NCBI GenBank assembly: GCA_934565415.1
Contig: CAKTHQ010000002.1
Location: 43,456-107,455 of the forward strand
Length of the DNA stretch: 64,000 nt
Direction: 5' to 3'
DNA from: an uncultured Oscillospiraceae bacterium
Lineage (GTDB): Bacteria; Bacillota; Clostridia; Oscillospirales; Oscillospiraceae
The notes below the pieces were generated by a model. It did no database searches. It saw only the letters and a list, made by a program, of their open reading frames with translations, and had not been told where the DNA came from. Within the stretch, counting starts at the first letter, position 1. The number at the start of each line of letters is the position of its first letter. Positions 49,668 to 58,717 of the stretch are shown piece by piece. A program made the translations under genes and the position numbers.

Positions 49668-50393
49668 ATGGCGAATAATTTTTCCTATACCAGAATTTAC
49701 GGGGAGCTGCGGCAGCGCATCGACAGCGGAGAGCTGGCCCCCGGCAGCCGGATGGAAACGGAAATGGAGCTGCGGCAGCGCTACGGCGTCAGCCGGGAAA
49801 CCATCCGCCATGCCCTATCCATGCTGGAGGCGGAAGGCTATATTACACGGCGTGTTTCCGCAGGGACCTTTGTGCGGGAGAAAAAGGCCCAGTACGCCCC
49901 TGCCCGCTTTCACGAAAGCTTTACGGAGCAGATGCACCGTCTGGGCAAGGTTCCGTCCTCCGAGATCCGCTCCATCGAAATTCTTGCCGATCTGCCTGCC
50001 CAGGCCTCTGCGGCCCTGGCCCTTCAGCCCGGAGAACGGGTTTACCGGGTCAAGCGTGTCCGGCTGGGGGATAAGGTTCCCATGGCCTACGAAATTTCCT
50101 ATATCCGCCAGCGTCTCTGCCCGAACCTGCATACCAAGCTCCTGGAGGATACCTCTCTCTACCGCCTGTACGAGGAGGAGTACCATCTGAACATGGACAG
50201 CATTGAAATCAAAATCGAAGCAACCATGGCCGATTCAACGGTTCAGAAGCTGCTGGACCTGAAAAACACCTCCGCCGTACTGAAAATGACCTCTCTGATG
50301 CACCTGTCCGACGGGACGCCCCTATACTATGTAATCAGCTATCATGCCGGAGACAAATACGAGTACACCACCACCATGCCCCGGCACCTGTAG
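49668..50393 (+). CDS. GntR-family (HutC/UTRA) transcriptional regulator
   Basis: 241 residues: winged helix (IYGELRQRIDSGELAPGSRM, RQRYGVSRETIRHALSMLEA, GTFV) and a C-terminal UTRA effector domain (PGERVYRVKRVRLGDKVPMA, YEISYIRQRLCPNL, TPLYYVISYHAGDKYEY). Such regulators usually bind a sugar phosphate and control the adjacent transport and catabolic genes. The ATG at 49668 follows AAAGGAGG. Probable regulator of the carrier/TIM-barrel pair. Confidence 0.93.
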   Translation: MANNFSYTRIYGELRQRIDSGELAPGSRMETEMELRQRYGVSRETIRHALSMLEAEGYITRRVSAGTFVREKKAQYAPARFHESFTEQMHRLGKVPSSEIRSIEILADLPAQASAALALQPGERVYRVKRVRLGDKVPMAYEISYIRQRLCPNLHTKLLEDTSLYRLYEEEYHLNMDSIEIKIEATMADSTVQKLLDLKNTSAVLKMTSLMHLSDGTPLYYVISYHAGDKYEYTTTMPRHL

Positions 50394-50424
50394 CCCTTCT
50401 CCGACTTCTCCCTTCCACAATTCT

Positions 50425-50465
50425 ATGTTCCTGCGAACCAACCGGCGGTCGCAGGAACATTTTTA
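50425..50465. terminator. bidirectional terminator between GntR and UvrA-like genes
   Basis: ATGTTCCTGCGA (50425-50436), loop, TCGCAGGAACAT (50449-50460), then TTTTT on the plus side. Confidence 0.88.
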
Positions 50466-50482
50466 TGATGCTTTTCCGTTCC

Positions 50483-52972
50483 TTACAAAAACCTTCCCGT
50501 CGCGCTGTTCGGGTTTTCTTTGATCTCCTCCGGAGTCCCTGCGGCGACGATCCTGCCGCCGTCCTTGCCGCCGCCGGGGCCCATATCGATGAGAAAGTCC
50601 GCGTTGCGGATCATGTCCAGGTCGTGCTCGATGACCACCACGGTAGCGCCGCTCAGTACCAGCCGGTCGAAGATGCCCAGAAGGATCTGCACATCCAGCG
50701 GATGCAGACCGATGGTGGGCTCGTCAAAAACAAATACAGAGGAGCCTTGCTGCTTTCCCATTTCGGAGGCCAGCTTTAACCTTTGGGCCTCGCCGCCGGA
50801 GAGGCTGGGGGTGGCCTCCCCCAGGGTCAGGTAGCCCAGGCCCAGGTCATGCAGCACTTTTAAGCGGGAGGCCACGGTTTTCAGGTCGGCGCAGGCTTCC
50901 ATGGCCCGGTCAATGTCCATATCCATAATTTCCGGCAGAGAAAAGCGCTGCCCCTTCTTGTTTTCCCGGGCTACCCGCTGGGCCTCCCGGCTGTAGCGGC
51001 TGCCCCGGCAATCCGGGCAGGGGATGTCCACATCCGGCAAAAACTGGACATCCAGGCTGATGGAGCCGGTTCCGTCGCAGGTGGGGCACCGCAGGCGGCC
51101 GGTGTTGTAGGAGAAGTCCCCGGCCTTATAGCCCAGGGCCTTGGCCTCTTCCAGTTTTGCGTAGATTCTCCGCAGCTCATCATGGACATTTGCATAGGTA
51201 GCCACGGTGGAGCGGACATTTACCCCGATGGGGGCCGCGTCAATGAGCTTTACCTGCTGGATGCCCTCCGCTTGAATTTCTTTTATGTGCCCCGGCAATG
51301 GGCTGCCGTTCGTCAGAGCCTCCAGGGCCGGGACCAGACTTTCCAGAATCAAAGTGGTCTTTCCGGAGCCGGATACACCGGTAACCACTGTCAGCCGACC
51401 CTTGGGGATATCCGCCTCCAAAGGCTTCACGGTATGCAGTTCTTTCGTGGAAAGATGGATCTTCCCCAGGTCAAATATATTTTCCGGGCTGCTTTTTTTG
51501 CGCAGAAGGGCCGGTGTCCCCTTCAGAAAGGGGCCGATTCTGGAGGCGGGGTTTTCCTCGATCTCCGGAACGGTGCCCTGGGCCAGCACATAGCCCCCTT
51601 CCGCCCCGGCCTTGGGGCCCATTTCCACCACATAGTCCGCTTCCTGCAAGATCTGGGTGTCGTGGTCCACCAAAATCACGGAGTTCCCGTCGGCAATCAA
51701 ATCGTGCATCACATCCGTCAGGCCCACAATGTTGCTTGGATGCAGGCCAATGGAGGGTTCATCCAGCACATACAAAACGCCTGTAGTCCGGTTCCGGACG
51801 GCCCGGGCCAATTGCATCCGCTGACGCTCCCCGGTAGACAGGGTAGAGGCCGCCCGGTCCAGGGACAGGTATCCCAGCCCCAGGTCCATGAGCCGCCTGG
51901 CCACCAGCAGGAAGGAATCGCAGATACTCTCCGCCATGGGCTTCATTTCCTCCGGCAGGGAACCGGGGACCCCTTTTACCCACTCTACCAGCTCCGAAAG
52001 GGGCATGGTGCAGGCCTGGGCCAGAGAAATGCCCCGAAGCAGGGGAAACCTGGCCTTTTCCGAAAGCCGGGTGCCGCCGCAGTCCGGGCAGGTTTTCTCC
52101 TTCAAAAAACGCTCCACCCGCTTCATGCCGGTCTCGTCCTTTACCTTGGACAGGGCATTCTCCACGGTGTATACGGCATTAAAGTAGGTGAAATCCAGTT
52201 CTCCCGACTGATTGGTCCCCTTTGCCTTATAAAAAATATGCTTTTTCTCCGCCGGGCCGTGGTAGACGATGTCCTTTTCCCGGTCCGTCAGGTCCCGGAA
52301 GGGAATATCGGTACGGACCCCCATCTCCCGGCAGACATCCGTCATAAGGGACCACATCAGGGTCTTCCAGGGCAGCACCGCCCCTTCGTCGATGGTCAAG
52401 GTATCGTCCGGAATCAGGGTGCTTTCGTCCACCGTCCGCACCAGCCCCGTGCCGCCGCATCCCTGGCAGGCCCCCTGGGAGTTAAAGGCCAGCTCCTCGG
52501 CGGAAGGGGCATAAAACGTTTCCCCGCAGACAGGGCAGCGGAGCGCCTGCCCCGCCGCCACAGCTAGGGTGGGCGCTAAATAGTGCCCATTGGGGCAGCG
52601 GTGGCTGGAAAGTCTCGAAAACATGAGCCGCAGGCTGTTTAATAGCTCCGACCCGGTGCCGAAGGTGCTCCGGATCCCCGGGATCCCCGGCCGCTGGTGC
52701 AGGGCCAGGGCCGCCGGAATGTGCAGCACCTCGTCCACCTCTGCCCGGGGGGCCTGAGTCATCCGGCGGCGGGTATAGGTGGACAGAGCATCCAGATACC
52801 GCCGGGACCCCTCCGCGTACAATACCCCCAGGGCCAGGGAGGACTTGCCGGACCCGGATACCCCGGCAATGCCTACGATCCGGTTCAGAGGAATATCCAC
52901 ATCAATGTGCTTCAGGTTGTGCACATGGGCATTCCGGACCTGGATGACCTCCGGCTTTTCCTGTTTGTTCAT
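50483..52972 (-). CDS. UvrA-like ATPase lacking the UvrB-binding domain
   Basis: 829 residues with two ABC modules: Walker A AGVSGSGKSSLAL and TGVSGSGKTTLIL, signatures STGERQRMQLA and SGGEAQRLKLA, Walker B VLYVLDEPSIGLHP and VFVFDEPTIGLHP, and zinc-finger cysteine pairs (CPVC...CQGC, CPDC, CPTC...CPDC). Canonical UvrA has about 940 residues; here only about 15 residues separate CPNG and CPVC, where the UvrB-binding domain normally lies. It therefore resembles the UvrA2/DrrC-type proteins linked to DNA damage tolerance or drug resistance. The ATG has an AAGGAGA upstream. Confidence 0.9.
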   Translation of the reverse strand: MNKQEKPEVIQVRNAHVHNLKHIDVDIPLNRIVGIAGVSGSGKSSLALGVLYAEGSRRYLDALSTYTRRRMTQAPRAEVDEVLHIPAALALHQRPGIPGIRSTFGTGSELLNSLRLMFSRLSSHRCPNGHYLAPTLAVAAGQALRCPVCGETFYAPSAEELAFNSQGACQGCGGTGLVRTVDESTLIPDDTLTIDEGAVLPWKTLMWSLMTDVCREMGVRTDIPFRDLTDREKDIVYHGPAEKKHIFYKAKGTNQSGELDFTYFNAVYTVENALSKVKDETGMKRVERFLKEKTCPDCGGTRLSEKARFPLLRGISLAQACTMPLSELVEWVKGVPGSLPEEMKPMAESICDSFLLVARRLMDLGLGYLSLDRAASTLSTGERQRMQLARAVRNRTTGVLYVLDEPSIGLHPSNIVGLTDVMHDLIADGNSVILVDHDTQILQEADYVVEMGPKAGAEGGYVLAQGTVPEIEENPASRIGPFLKGTPALLRKKSSPENIFDLGKIHLSTKELHTVKPLEADIPKGRLTVVTGVSGSGKTTLILESLVPALEALTNGSPLPGHIKEIQAEGIQQVKLIDAAPIGVNVRSTVATYANVHDELRRIYAKLEEAKALGYKAGDFSYNTGRLRCPTCDGTGSISLDVQFLPDVDIPCPDCRGSRYSREAQRVARENKKGQRFSLPEIMDMDIDRAMEACADLKTVASRLKVLHDLGLGYLTLGEATPSLSGGEAQRLKLASEMGKQQGSSVFVFDEPTIGLHPLDVQILLGIFDRLVLSGATVVVIEHDLDMIRNADFLIDMGPGGGKDGGRIVAAGTPEEIKENPNSATGRFL

Positions 52973-53134
52973 TTCTGATGTCTCCTTTATCCAATCTTGA
53001 ACCTATTTTCGTATATAACAGTGTACTATATTCCAAAATCGATGTAAAGGAGAAAACAAAAAGTTTCTTTTTCCGGCCCCATAGAAACCGCCCCCCAAGC
53101 CGTGGTGGCAGCCTGGAGGGCGGGAAAGAAAGGA

Positions 53135-53664
53135 TCACTTAATGAACTTGACTTCGGGGTAGATGGCCTGCTTGGCCTGCTCCTTGCGCTGGTTGTACAG
53201 TACCTTCTGCTCCTCGAAGAGGTTCCGGCCGTCGGGATCGATGGAGACGATCAGGGGGCCAAACTCTTTGACCTTGTTGCACCACAGGGTCTCGGGCATA
53301 CCCAGCTCATCCCAGTGATGCTCCTGGATCTTCAGCACCTCGGTAGCAGCCACTACGGCGCAGCCGGCGGGGAACACGCAGTGGATGGCACCGAACTCCT
53401 TGCAGGCACGCTCGGTATTGGGGCCCATGCCGCCCTTGCCGACGATGACACGGACACCGGTATGCTTGACGAACTCATACTCAAACTTCTCCATCCGCAT
53501 GGAGGTGGTGGGGCCTACAGAGAAAGCAGGGCGGCGGTCTCTACGGAGGTAGCTACGCCCACGCCGACCAGCAGGGGCGGGCAGGCGTTCAGGTTCGCCA
53601 CAGTCTTGTGGTCTGCCGAAAGATTCAGGGCCACCATATCGGTATCGCAGATGCCGCCCCAGGC
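53135..53664 (-). pseudogene. fumarase/tartrate dehydratase alpha-beta fusion scar
   Basis: The 3' half of a class I fumarase beta subunit is clear in 53135-53500 ([49 protein letters not shown]). Directly upstream in another frame lies what looks like part of an alpha subunit ([20 protein letters not shown]). The frames meet at about 53515 where the alpha part stops. The rest of the alpha subunit and the first half of beta are missing, so no active enzyme is expected. GATCACTTAA ends the beta remnant normally. Confidence 0.7.
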
Positions 53665-53938
53665 CGGCGTACCCAATCTCTGGAAAGCCATGCGGGAATT
53701 CAGCGCCCGGTTTCCGGCCGTATGGTGGCCAGCCTCTGCGCCCCCACTCTGTTCAACTGCGTCCAGACGGAAAACGGCAGCTACGAGTACGTTACCGACG
53801 GCACCATCGTAGAAAGCTATAATTGCATAGCTTTTTTCAAGGGCGTCCCCGCGTTTTCCCGCCGGGGGCGCCGTTTTTTCCTTGCAAAATTCCGTTTTCT
53901 CTGTCATACTAAAAACAAATTCCGAAAGGAGCATCCCT
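53665..53938. other. degenerate region between the fumarase scar and the FGGY kinase
   Basis: No intact gene. A plus-strand frame (about 53720-53850, [36 protein letters not shown]) may be the C-terminal scrap of an unidentified protein. The last ~40 bases hold the ribosome site of the kinase gene. Confidence 0.4.
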
Positions 53939-55417
53939 ACGTATCTTTTAGTCATTGATGTCGGCACCTCCAGCATTCGGGGCGTTCTGTACGGCCCCCG
54001 GGGAGAGGAGCTGTTTGTCCACCAGATTCCCCGCCAGGTCCGTTTCTTCGGGGAAATCTACGCCGAGCAGCCCGCCTCCGACTGGGCGGAGGCCATTGTG
54101 AAAATCAGCCGGGAGGCCGTAAACTTCTGCGCGGAAAAGGGGCTGCGAATCGACGGTCTGTCCCTGACCAGCCAGCGCTCCAGCATCATACCCGTGGACA
54201 GGGACGGGCAGGCCCTGCGGCCTGCCATTATGTGGCAGGACAAGCGGAACGGGGAAATCGTGGCCCAGATGCAGAGCCATGTGCCCTTTGTCCACAGCCT
54301 CACCGGGGCCCGGATCAATACGGTGTTTTCCGGCACAAAAATGACCTGGTTCCGCAGGAACGAGCCCTCCCTCTACGAAAAAACCTACAAAATCTGCACC
54401 ATTGCAGACTTTATCGTCCACGAAATTACGGGTAACTTCCGCACGGACCACACCTACGGCGCCCGGAGCCTGCTGATGAACATCCGCACACGGCAATGGG
54501 ACCGGCAGCTGCTGGACCTTTTCGAGGTGGAACAGGACAAGCTCTGCCGGCTGGTGGAGCCCGGCAGCATCATCGGTACCGTAACGGCGGAGTTTGCGGA
54601 AAAAACCGGGCTGACCCAGGGCATTCCCCTGGTGTCCGGCGGCGGGGACCAGCAGTGCGGCGCCCTGGGCCAGGGCGTTACCGGCAGCGGCAAGGTAGAG
54701 CTGACCACCGGCACCGGCGCCTTTATGCTGGGCTTCTGCCCCCGGGTGCCGGAGGGGCTGGAGGGCAATATCATCTGCGGGGCCCACGCGGTACCCGGGG
54801 CCTATGTGCTGGAAAGCAGTATGCTGGCCTGCGCCGCCATGTACAACTGGGCAAAGCGGGAGCTGTTCTCCGACAGCGATCCGGAACGGCCCTTTGAAAA
54901 AATCAACGGCGCCGTTCTGTCCTCCCCGGCCGGTGCAAACGGCTGCCTGGCCCTGCCCTACTTCCAGGGCCGGGGCACTCCGGACTGGAACAGCGCCGCC
55001 AAGGGCGCCTTTGTAAACCTGAGCCTGGGCACCACCCGGGCGGATATGGTCCGGGCCGTGCTGGAGGCCATTGCCCTGGAGGCCAAAAACAACATCGATG
55101 TCCTGGAGCGCTACGCCGGTACCTTCCGGGAAATTTACATCGGCGGCGGCCTGACCCACTTTGATGCCTTCAACCAGATTCAGGCCGATGTATACGGGAA
55201 AACCCTCCTGAAAGAAACCGGCTCCGCCGAGGCCACCGCCTTTGGTGCCTGGCTGGGTGCCGCCGTAGCCCTGGGGCTGATGCCGGATTACGAAACCGCC
55301 TTTGCCGCCCGGGAGCGGACCTACCAAAAATACACGCCGAACCCCGAAAACAAGGCGCTCTACACCCTTCGCCAGCAGCAGCTGAACGATGCCTACCGGC
55401 GGCTTTTCGGAAAATAA
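53939..55417 (+). CDS. FGGY-family carbohydrate kinase, apparent ACG start
   Basis: 492 residues. N-terminal phosphate loop LLVIDVGTSSIRGVLYG, MWQDKRN, GGDQQCGALGQGVTGSGKVE, TGTGAFMLGF and the C-terminal IYIGGGLTHFDAFNQIQAD are typical of xylulokinase/glycerol kinase-type enzymes; the sugar is not certain. The family normally begins a residue or two before LLVIDVG. There, AAAGGAG (53925-53931) stands 7 bases ahead of an in-frame ACG, with no ATG, GTG or TTG nearby; the only in-frame alternative is a TTG at 53882 without ribosome site. Confidence 0.85.
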   Translation, partial: TYLLVIDVGTSSIRGVLYGPRGEELFVHQIPRQVRFFGEIYAEQPASDWAEAIVKISREAVNFCAEKGLRIDGLSLTSQRSSIIPVDRDGQALRPAIMWQDKRNGEIVAQMQSHVPFVHSLTGARINTVFSGTKMTWFRRNEPSLYEKTYKICTIADFIVHEITGNFRTDHTYGARSLLMNIRTRQWDRQLLDLFEVEQDKLCRLVEPGSIIGTVTAEFAEKTGLTQGIPLVSGGGDQQCGALGQGVTGSGKVELTTGTGAFMLGFCPRVPEGLEGNIICGAHAVPGAYVLESSMLACAAMYNWAKRELFSDSDPERPFEKINGAVLSSPAGANGCLALPYFQGRGTPDWNSAAKGAFVNLSLGTTRADMVRAVLEAIALEAKNNIDVLERYAGTFREIYIGGGLTHFDAFNQIQADVYGKTLLKETGSAEATAFGAWLGAAVALGLMPDYETAFAARERTYQKYTPNPENKALYTLRQQQLNDAYRRLFGK

Positions 55418-55566
55418 ACCGGCGTTTTTTCCAAAATAGCCCTGGAGCCGGCAGGCAGAAACGCGTGTAAAACAGAATCGGATTCGCATTTCCTTCTTTC
55501 CTTTTTCATTTTTTATACCGAATTTCTCGTAATTTTCGAAAAAGGGTGGAAATTTTCGCCGGGAAG

Positions 55567-55575
55567 TGTTATACT
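55567..55575 (+). promoter_or_regulatory. extended -10 promoter element of the acyl-CoA synthetase gene
   Basis: TGTTATACT (55567-55575) with no good -35 box. A short inverted repeat GGGCC...GGCCC (about 55576-55602) lies between it and the ribosome site. Confidence 0.45.
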
Positions 55576-55624
55576 GGGCCTATTCTGGCCTTTTGATCGG
55601 CCCAAAAAGGAAAGGAACTAGAAA

Positions 55625-57349
55625 ATGGGTATCTCTGCCTCCGCACCTTGGTTAAAATATTACGGCAAAACGCCGGCTTCTCTGGAATATCCCCACAAAA
55701 CCATGTATGAGCTTGTCTCCGCCGCCGCCAAGCGGCAGCCGGACCATGTGGCCTATATTTTTATGGGCAAAAAGACCACCTACGCCGAATTTATGAAGCG
55801 CATTCACGCCGCCGCCCAGGGTCTTTACAACATGGGCATCCGCAAAGGCGACAAGGTGACCATCTGCATGGCCAATACGCCCCAGGCGCTGGACTGCTTC
55901 TACGCCCTGAACCGGCTGGGGGCCATTCCCAATATGATCCACCCCCTGTCCGCCTCCCAGGAGATTGCCTTCTACCTGAACTTCTCCAAGAGCAAGGCCA
56001 TCCTGACCCTGGACCAGTTCTACTACAAGGTGGCCGAAATCCTGCCCCAGCTGGAAAACCCCACCAAAATCCTCATTGCCAAGGTGGCCGACGAGCTGCC
56101 CGTGCCCCTGAACGTATTGTATCCCATGACCAAGTCCGCCCGGGCCATCAAAAAGCTGCCCAAAACCGGCTACACCCTGTGGTATGATATGGTCCGGGCC
56201 GGGAAAAAAACGGTTTTGCCCCCCCAGGAGGGCCGGTACGATGCGTGCGGCGCCATCCTCTACTCCGGCGGCACCACCGGCACCACCAAGGGCATTATGC
56301 TTTCCAACCTGAACTTCAATGCCCTGGCCCTGCAGACCATTGCCGCCTCCGGCTTTAGTATGGAGGAAATCTCCGATATGAAGATGCTCTCCGTCATGCC
56401 CGTGTTCCACGGCTTCGGCCTGGGCATCGGCATCCATACCCCCCTGGTTGCCGGCGGCACCTGCATCCTCATCCCCCAGTTCAACGTGAAGATTTACGCC
56501 GAGACCCTGGTAAAGCAGAAGCCCAACCTGATTCCCGGCGTGCCTACCCTGTTCGAGGCCCTGCTGCGGGCGGAGAACCTGGAGAATGCAGACCTGAGCT
56601 TCCTGAAGGGCATCTTCTCCGGCGGCGACAGCCTGTCCCCGGAGCTGAAAAAGAAGGTGGATACCTTCCTGAAGGACCACGGCTGCACCGAGCAGATCCG
56701 GGAGGGCTACGGCACCACCGAGTGCGTCACCGCCTCCTGCCTGACCCCCAAGGACTATGCCCGCCAGGGCTCCATCGGCGTGCCCTTCCCGGATACATAC
56801 TATAAGATCGTAGAGCCCGGCACCACCAACGAGGTGGACCCCAATACCGAGGGCGAAATCTGCGTCTCCGGCCCCACCGTCATGCTGGGCTACATGGATA
56901 ACCCGGAGGAAACCCGTCAGACCCTTCGCCGCCATTACGACGGCCGGATCTGGCTACACACCGGCGACCTGGGCCACATGGACCAGGACGGCTTTGTGTA
57001 CTTCCGCCAGCGCATCAAGCGGATGATTGTCACCTCCGGCTACAACGTGTACCCTTCCCAGCTGGAAAACATCATCGATGCCAACGACAAAGTGCTCCTG
57101 AGCTGCGTCATCGGCGTAAAGGACCCCTACCGGGTCCAGCGGGTGAAAGCCTATGTAGTGCCCATGCCCGGGGTAGAGCCCTCCGAGGAGCTGAAGAAGG
57201 AAATTCTGGACTACTGCTCCGGCCGCATTGCCAAGTACGCCATGCCCCGGGAGATCGAGTTCCGGAAGGAGCTGCCCAAGACCCTGGTGGGCAAGGTGGC
57301 CTACCGGGTATTGGAAGAGGAAGCCAACGCCGGGGCTACCGCAGAATGA
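55625..57349 (+). CDS. acyl-CoA synthetase (AMP-forming)
   Basis: 574 residues of the ANL superfamily. P-loop-like YSGGTTGTTKGIMLSN, the A5-type GYGTTECVT motif, WLHTGDLGHMDQDGFVYF (A7) and the catalytic C-terminal lysine in LPKTLVGKVAYRVLEE. It activates a carboxylic acid via acyl-AMP for CoA transfer; the segment VTSGYNVYPSQLEN is typical of long-chain or medium-chain fatty acid and o-succinylbenzoate ligases. The substrate is not determined. Its stop overlaps the next start (ATGA). Confidence 0.92.
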   Translation: MGISASAPWLKYYGKTPASLEYPHKTMYELVSAAAKRQPDHVAYIFMGKKTTYAEFMKRIHAAAQGLYNMGIRKGDKVTICMANTPQALDCFYALNRLGAIPNMIHPLSASQEIAFYLNFSKSKAILTLDQFYYKVAEILPQLENPTKILIAKVADELPVPLNVLYPMTKSARAIKKLPKTGYTLWYDMVRAGKKTVLPPQEGRYDACGAILYSGGTTGTTKGIMLSNLNFNALALQTIAASGFSMEEISDMKMLSVMPVFHGFGLGIGIHTPLVAGGTCILIPQFNVKIYAETLVKQKPNLIPGVPTLFEALLRAENLENADLSFLKGIFSGGDSLSPELKKKVDTFLKDHGCTEQIREGYGTTECVTASCLTPKDYARQGSIGVPFPDTYYKIVEPGTTNEVDPNTEGEICVSGPTVMLGYMDNPEETRQTLRRHYDGRIWLHTGDLGHMDQDGFVYFRQRIKRMIVTSGYNVYPSQLENIIDANDKVLLSCVIGVKDPYRVQRVKAYVVPMPGVEPSEELKKEILDYCSGRIAKYAMPREIEFRKELPKTLVGKVAYRVLEEEANAGATAE

Positions 57350-58032
57350 AGCGCCGCATCTGGGAGCTGGACGCCCTAAGGGGGCTGGCCCTTCTCGGCA
57401 TGATCGGCATCCACCTTATCTACGACCTGGTGGACCTGTTCGGCGTGTGGCACTGGCAAATGCCTGCGTGGTACCTGCTGTTTAAAAACAACTACGGGGC
57501 TATTTTTCTGCTCATTTCCGGCATCAGCGCTACCCTGGGCAGCCACCCGGTCAAGCGGGGGCTGCAGGTATTCCTGTGCGGCTTTCTGTGTACCGCCGCT
57601 ACGGTGGGGATGTTTCTTCTTGGCGCCGCCGGGAAGGATATTATCATCTACATTGGCGTGCTGCAATGCTTAGGCCTATGCATGATGCTGTGGCCCCTAT
57701 TCCGCAGGCTCCCCCAATGGGGGCTTGTGGGCCTGGGCCTTCTGATGGCTGCCGCCGGGCTGTACCTGCGGACGAAGGCCTTCCCTTTCCCCTGGCTGAT
57801 GCCCCTGGGCTTTGCCCCCTATGGCTTTGCCTCCTCCGATTATTTCCCCCTGCTTCCCAACCTGGGCTACTTCCTGCTGGGAGCGGCCTTGGGGAAAAAG
57901 GTCTACGGGGATAAGCAGAGCCGGTTCCTCACCGCCCGGTTCCCCTTTTTGCAGTGGTGCGGCAGGAACAGTTTGCTGATCTATCTGCTCCACCAGCCGA
58001 TTCTGGCGGCGGGTGTGTGGTTGCTGGCGTAA
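57346..58032 (+). CDS. DUF1624/HGSNAT-like membrane acyltransferase
   Basis: 228 residues with six or seven membrane helices. The start ELDALRGLALLGMIGIHLIY is the family hallmark (heparan-alpha-glucosaminide N-acetyltransferase catalytic domain, with the conserved histidine). Also WCGRNSLLIYLLHQPIL near the end, shared with acyltransferase families. Translationally coupled to the acyl-CoA synthetase gene, so an acyl-CoA-using modification is a plausible inference. Confidence 0.85.
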   Translation: MKRRIWELDALRGLALLGMIGIHLIYDLVDLFGVWHWQMPAWYLLFKNNYGAIFLLISGISATLGSHPVKRGLQVFLCGFLCTAATVGMFLLGAAGKDIIIYIGVLQCLGLCMMLWPLFRRLPQWGLVGLGLLMAAAGLYLRTKAFPFPWLMPLGFAPYGFASSDYFPLLPNLGYFLLGAALGKKVYGDKQSRFLTARFPFLQWCGRNSLLIYLLHQPILAAGVWLLA

Positions 58033-58048
58033 AAATAAGGAGGTCCCC

Positions 58049-58717
58049 ATGAATCGATCCAAACTCACTTGCTTTGTGCCCGTTCTGGGGCTGTTTGCCA
58101 TGGCCGCCCGGTGGCTGCTGTATGCCCTTGGCACCGATGACCGGGGGCTGCTGGTTTCCCACCACCCGGCAGGCTATGCGGCGCTGCTTCTTACGGTGCT
58201 GACCGCTGCCGCCGTGTGGTTTGCTCAGGTGCCGGAAAGAACCCTCCGAAGCACCGCCGTCCCCTCTCTGGCCTTAGGGCTGGGGCTGCTGGTAGATTCC
58301 GGCGGAACCGGCTCCCTGTTTTTCACCCTGTCCCGGTACGGTGCGGCGGTGATCCTGGCAGCCCAGGCCCTATATGCGTTCCAAAAGAAAAAGAGCCCCT
58401 CAGGCTTTAGCGCGGGGCTGTGTATCTGCCTGATTCTGCGGCTCATCGGCTCCTACCAGCTGTGGAGCCGGGTGCCTCAGATCCAGAATTACCTCTTTGC
58501 CCTGCTTTCCGGCCTGTGCCTGGCAGCCTTTGCCTACCAGCAGGCGGCTGGGGAAGCAAAGCTGGGGTCCCCCAAGTGGTGCTTCCGCTTTGCGCTGATG
58601 GGCTGCTTTTTGTGCATGGCCGCCAGCATAGGGGTCCGGGTACAGCCCGTGTACCTGCTCTTTGCCCTCTGGCTCTATGCCCAGGCCCTGTGCCCCGTTC
58701 CTGAGGAGGCCCAATGA
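58049..58717 (+). CDS. integral membrane protein, unknown function
   Basis: 222 residues with about seven hydrophobic segments (TCFVPVLGLFAMAARWLLYA, AGYAALLLTVLTAAAVWF, ALALGLGLLVDSGG, LFALLSGLCLAAFAYQ among them). No recognised family; small hypothetical proteins of this type are common in Clostridia. AAGGAGG precedes the ATG at 58049 and the stop overlaps the next start (ATGA). Confidence 0.7.
   Translation: MNRSKLTCFVPVLGLFAMAARWLLYALGTDDRGLLVSHHPAGYAALLLTVLTAAAVWFAQVPERTLRSTAVPSLALGLGLLVDSGGTGSLFFTLSRYGAAVILAAQALYAFQKKKSPSGFSAGLCICLILRLIGSYQLWSRVPQIQNYLFALLSGLCLAAFAYQQAAGEAKLGSPKWCFRFALMGCFLCMAASIGVRVQPVYLLFALWLYAQALCPVPEEAQ

Noticed and set aside
55652..56935. 427-residue glycine/histidine/valine-rich minus-strand frame
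   Set aside because: Antisense shadow of the acyl-CoA synthetase gene without start signals.
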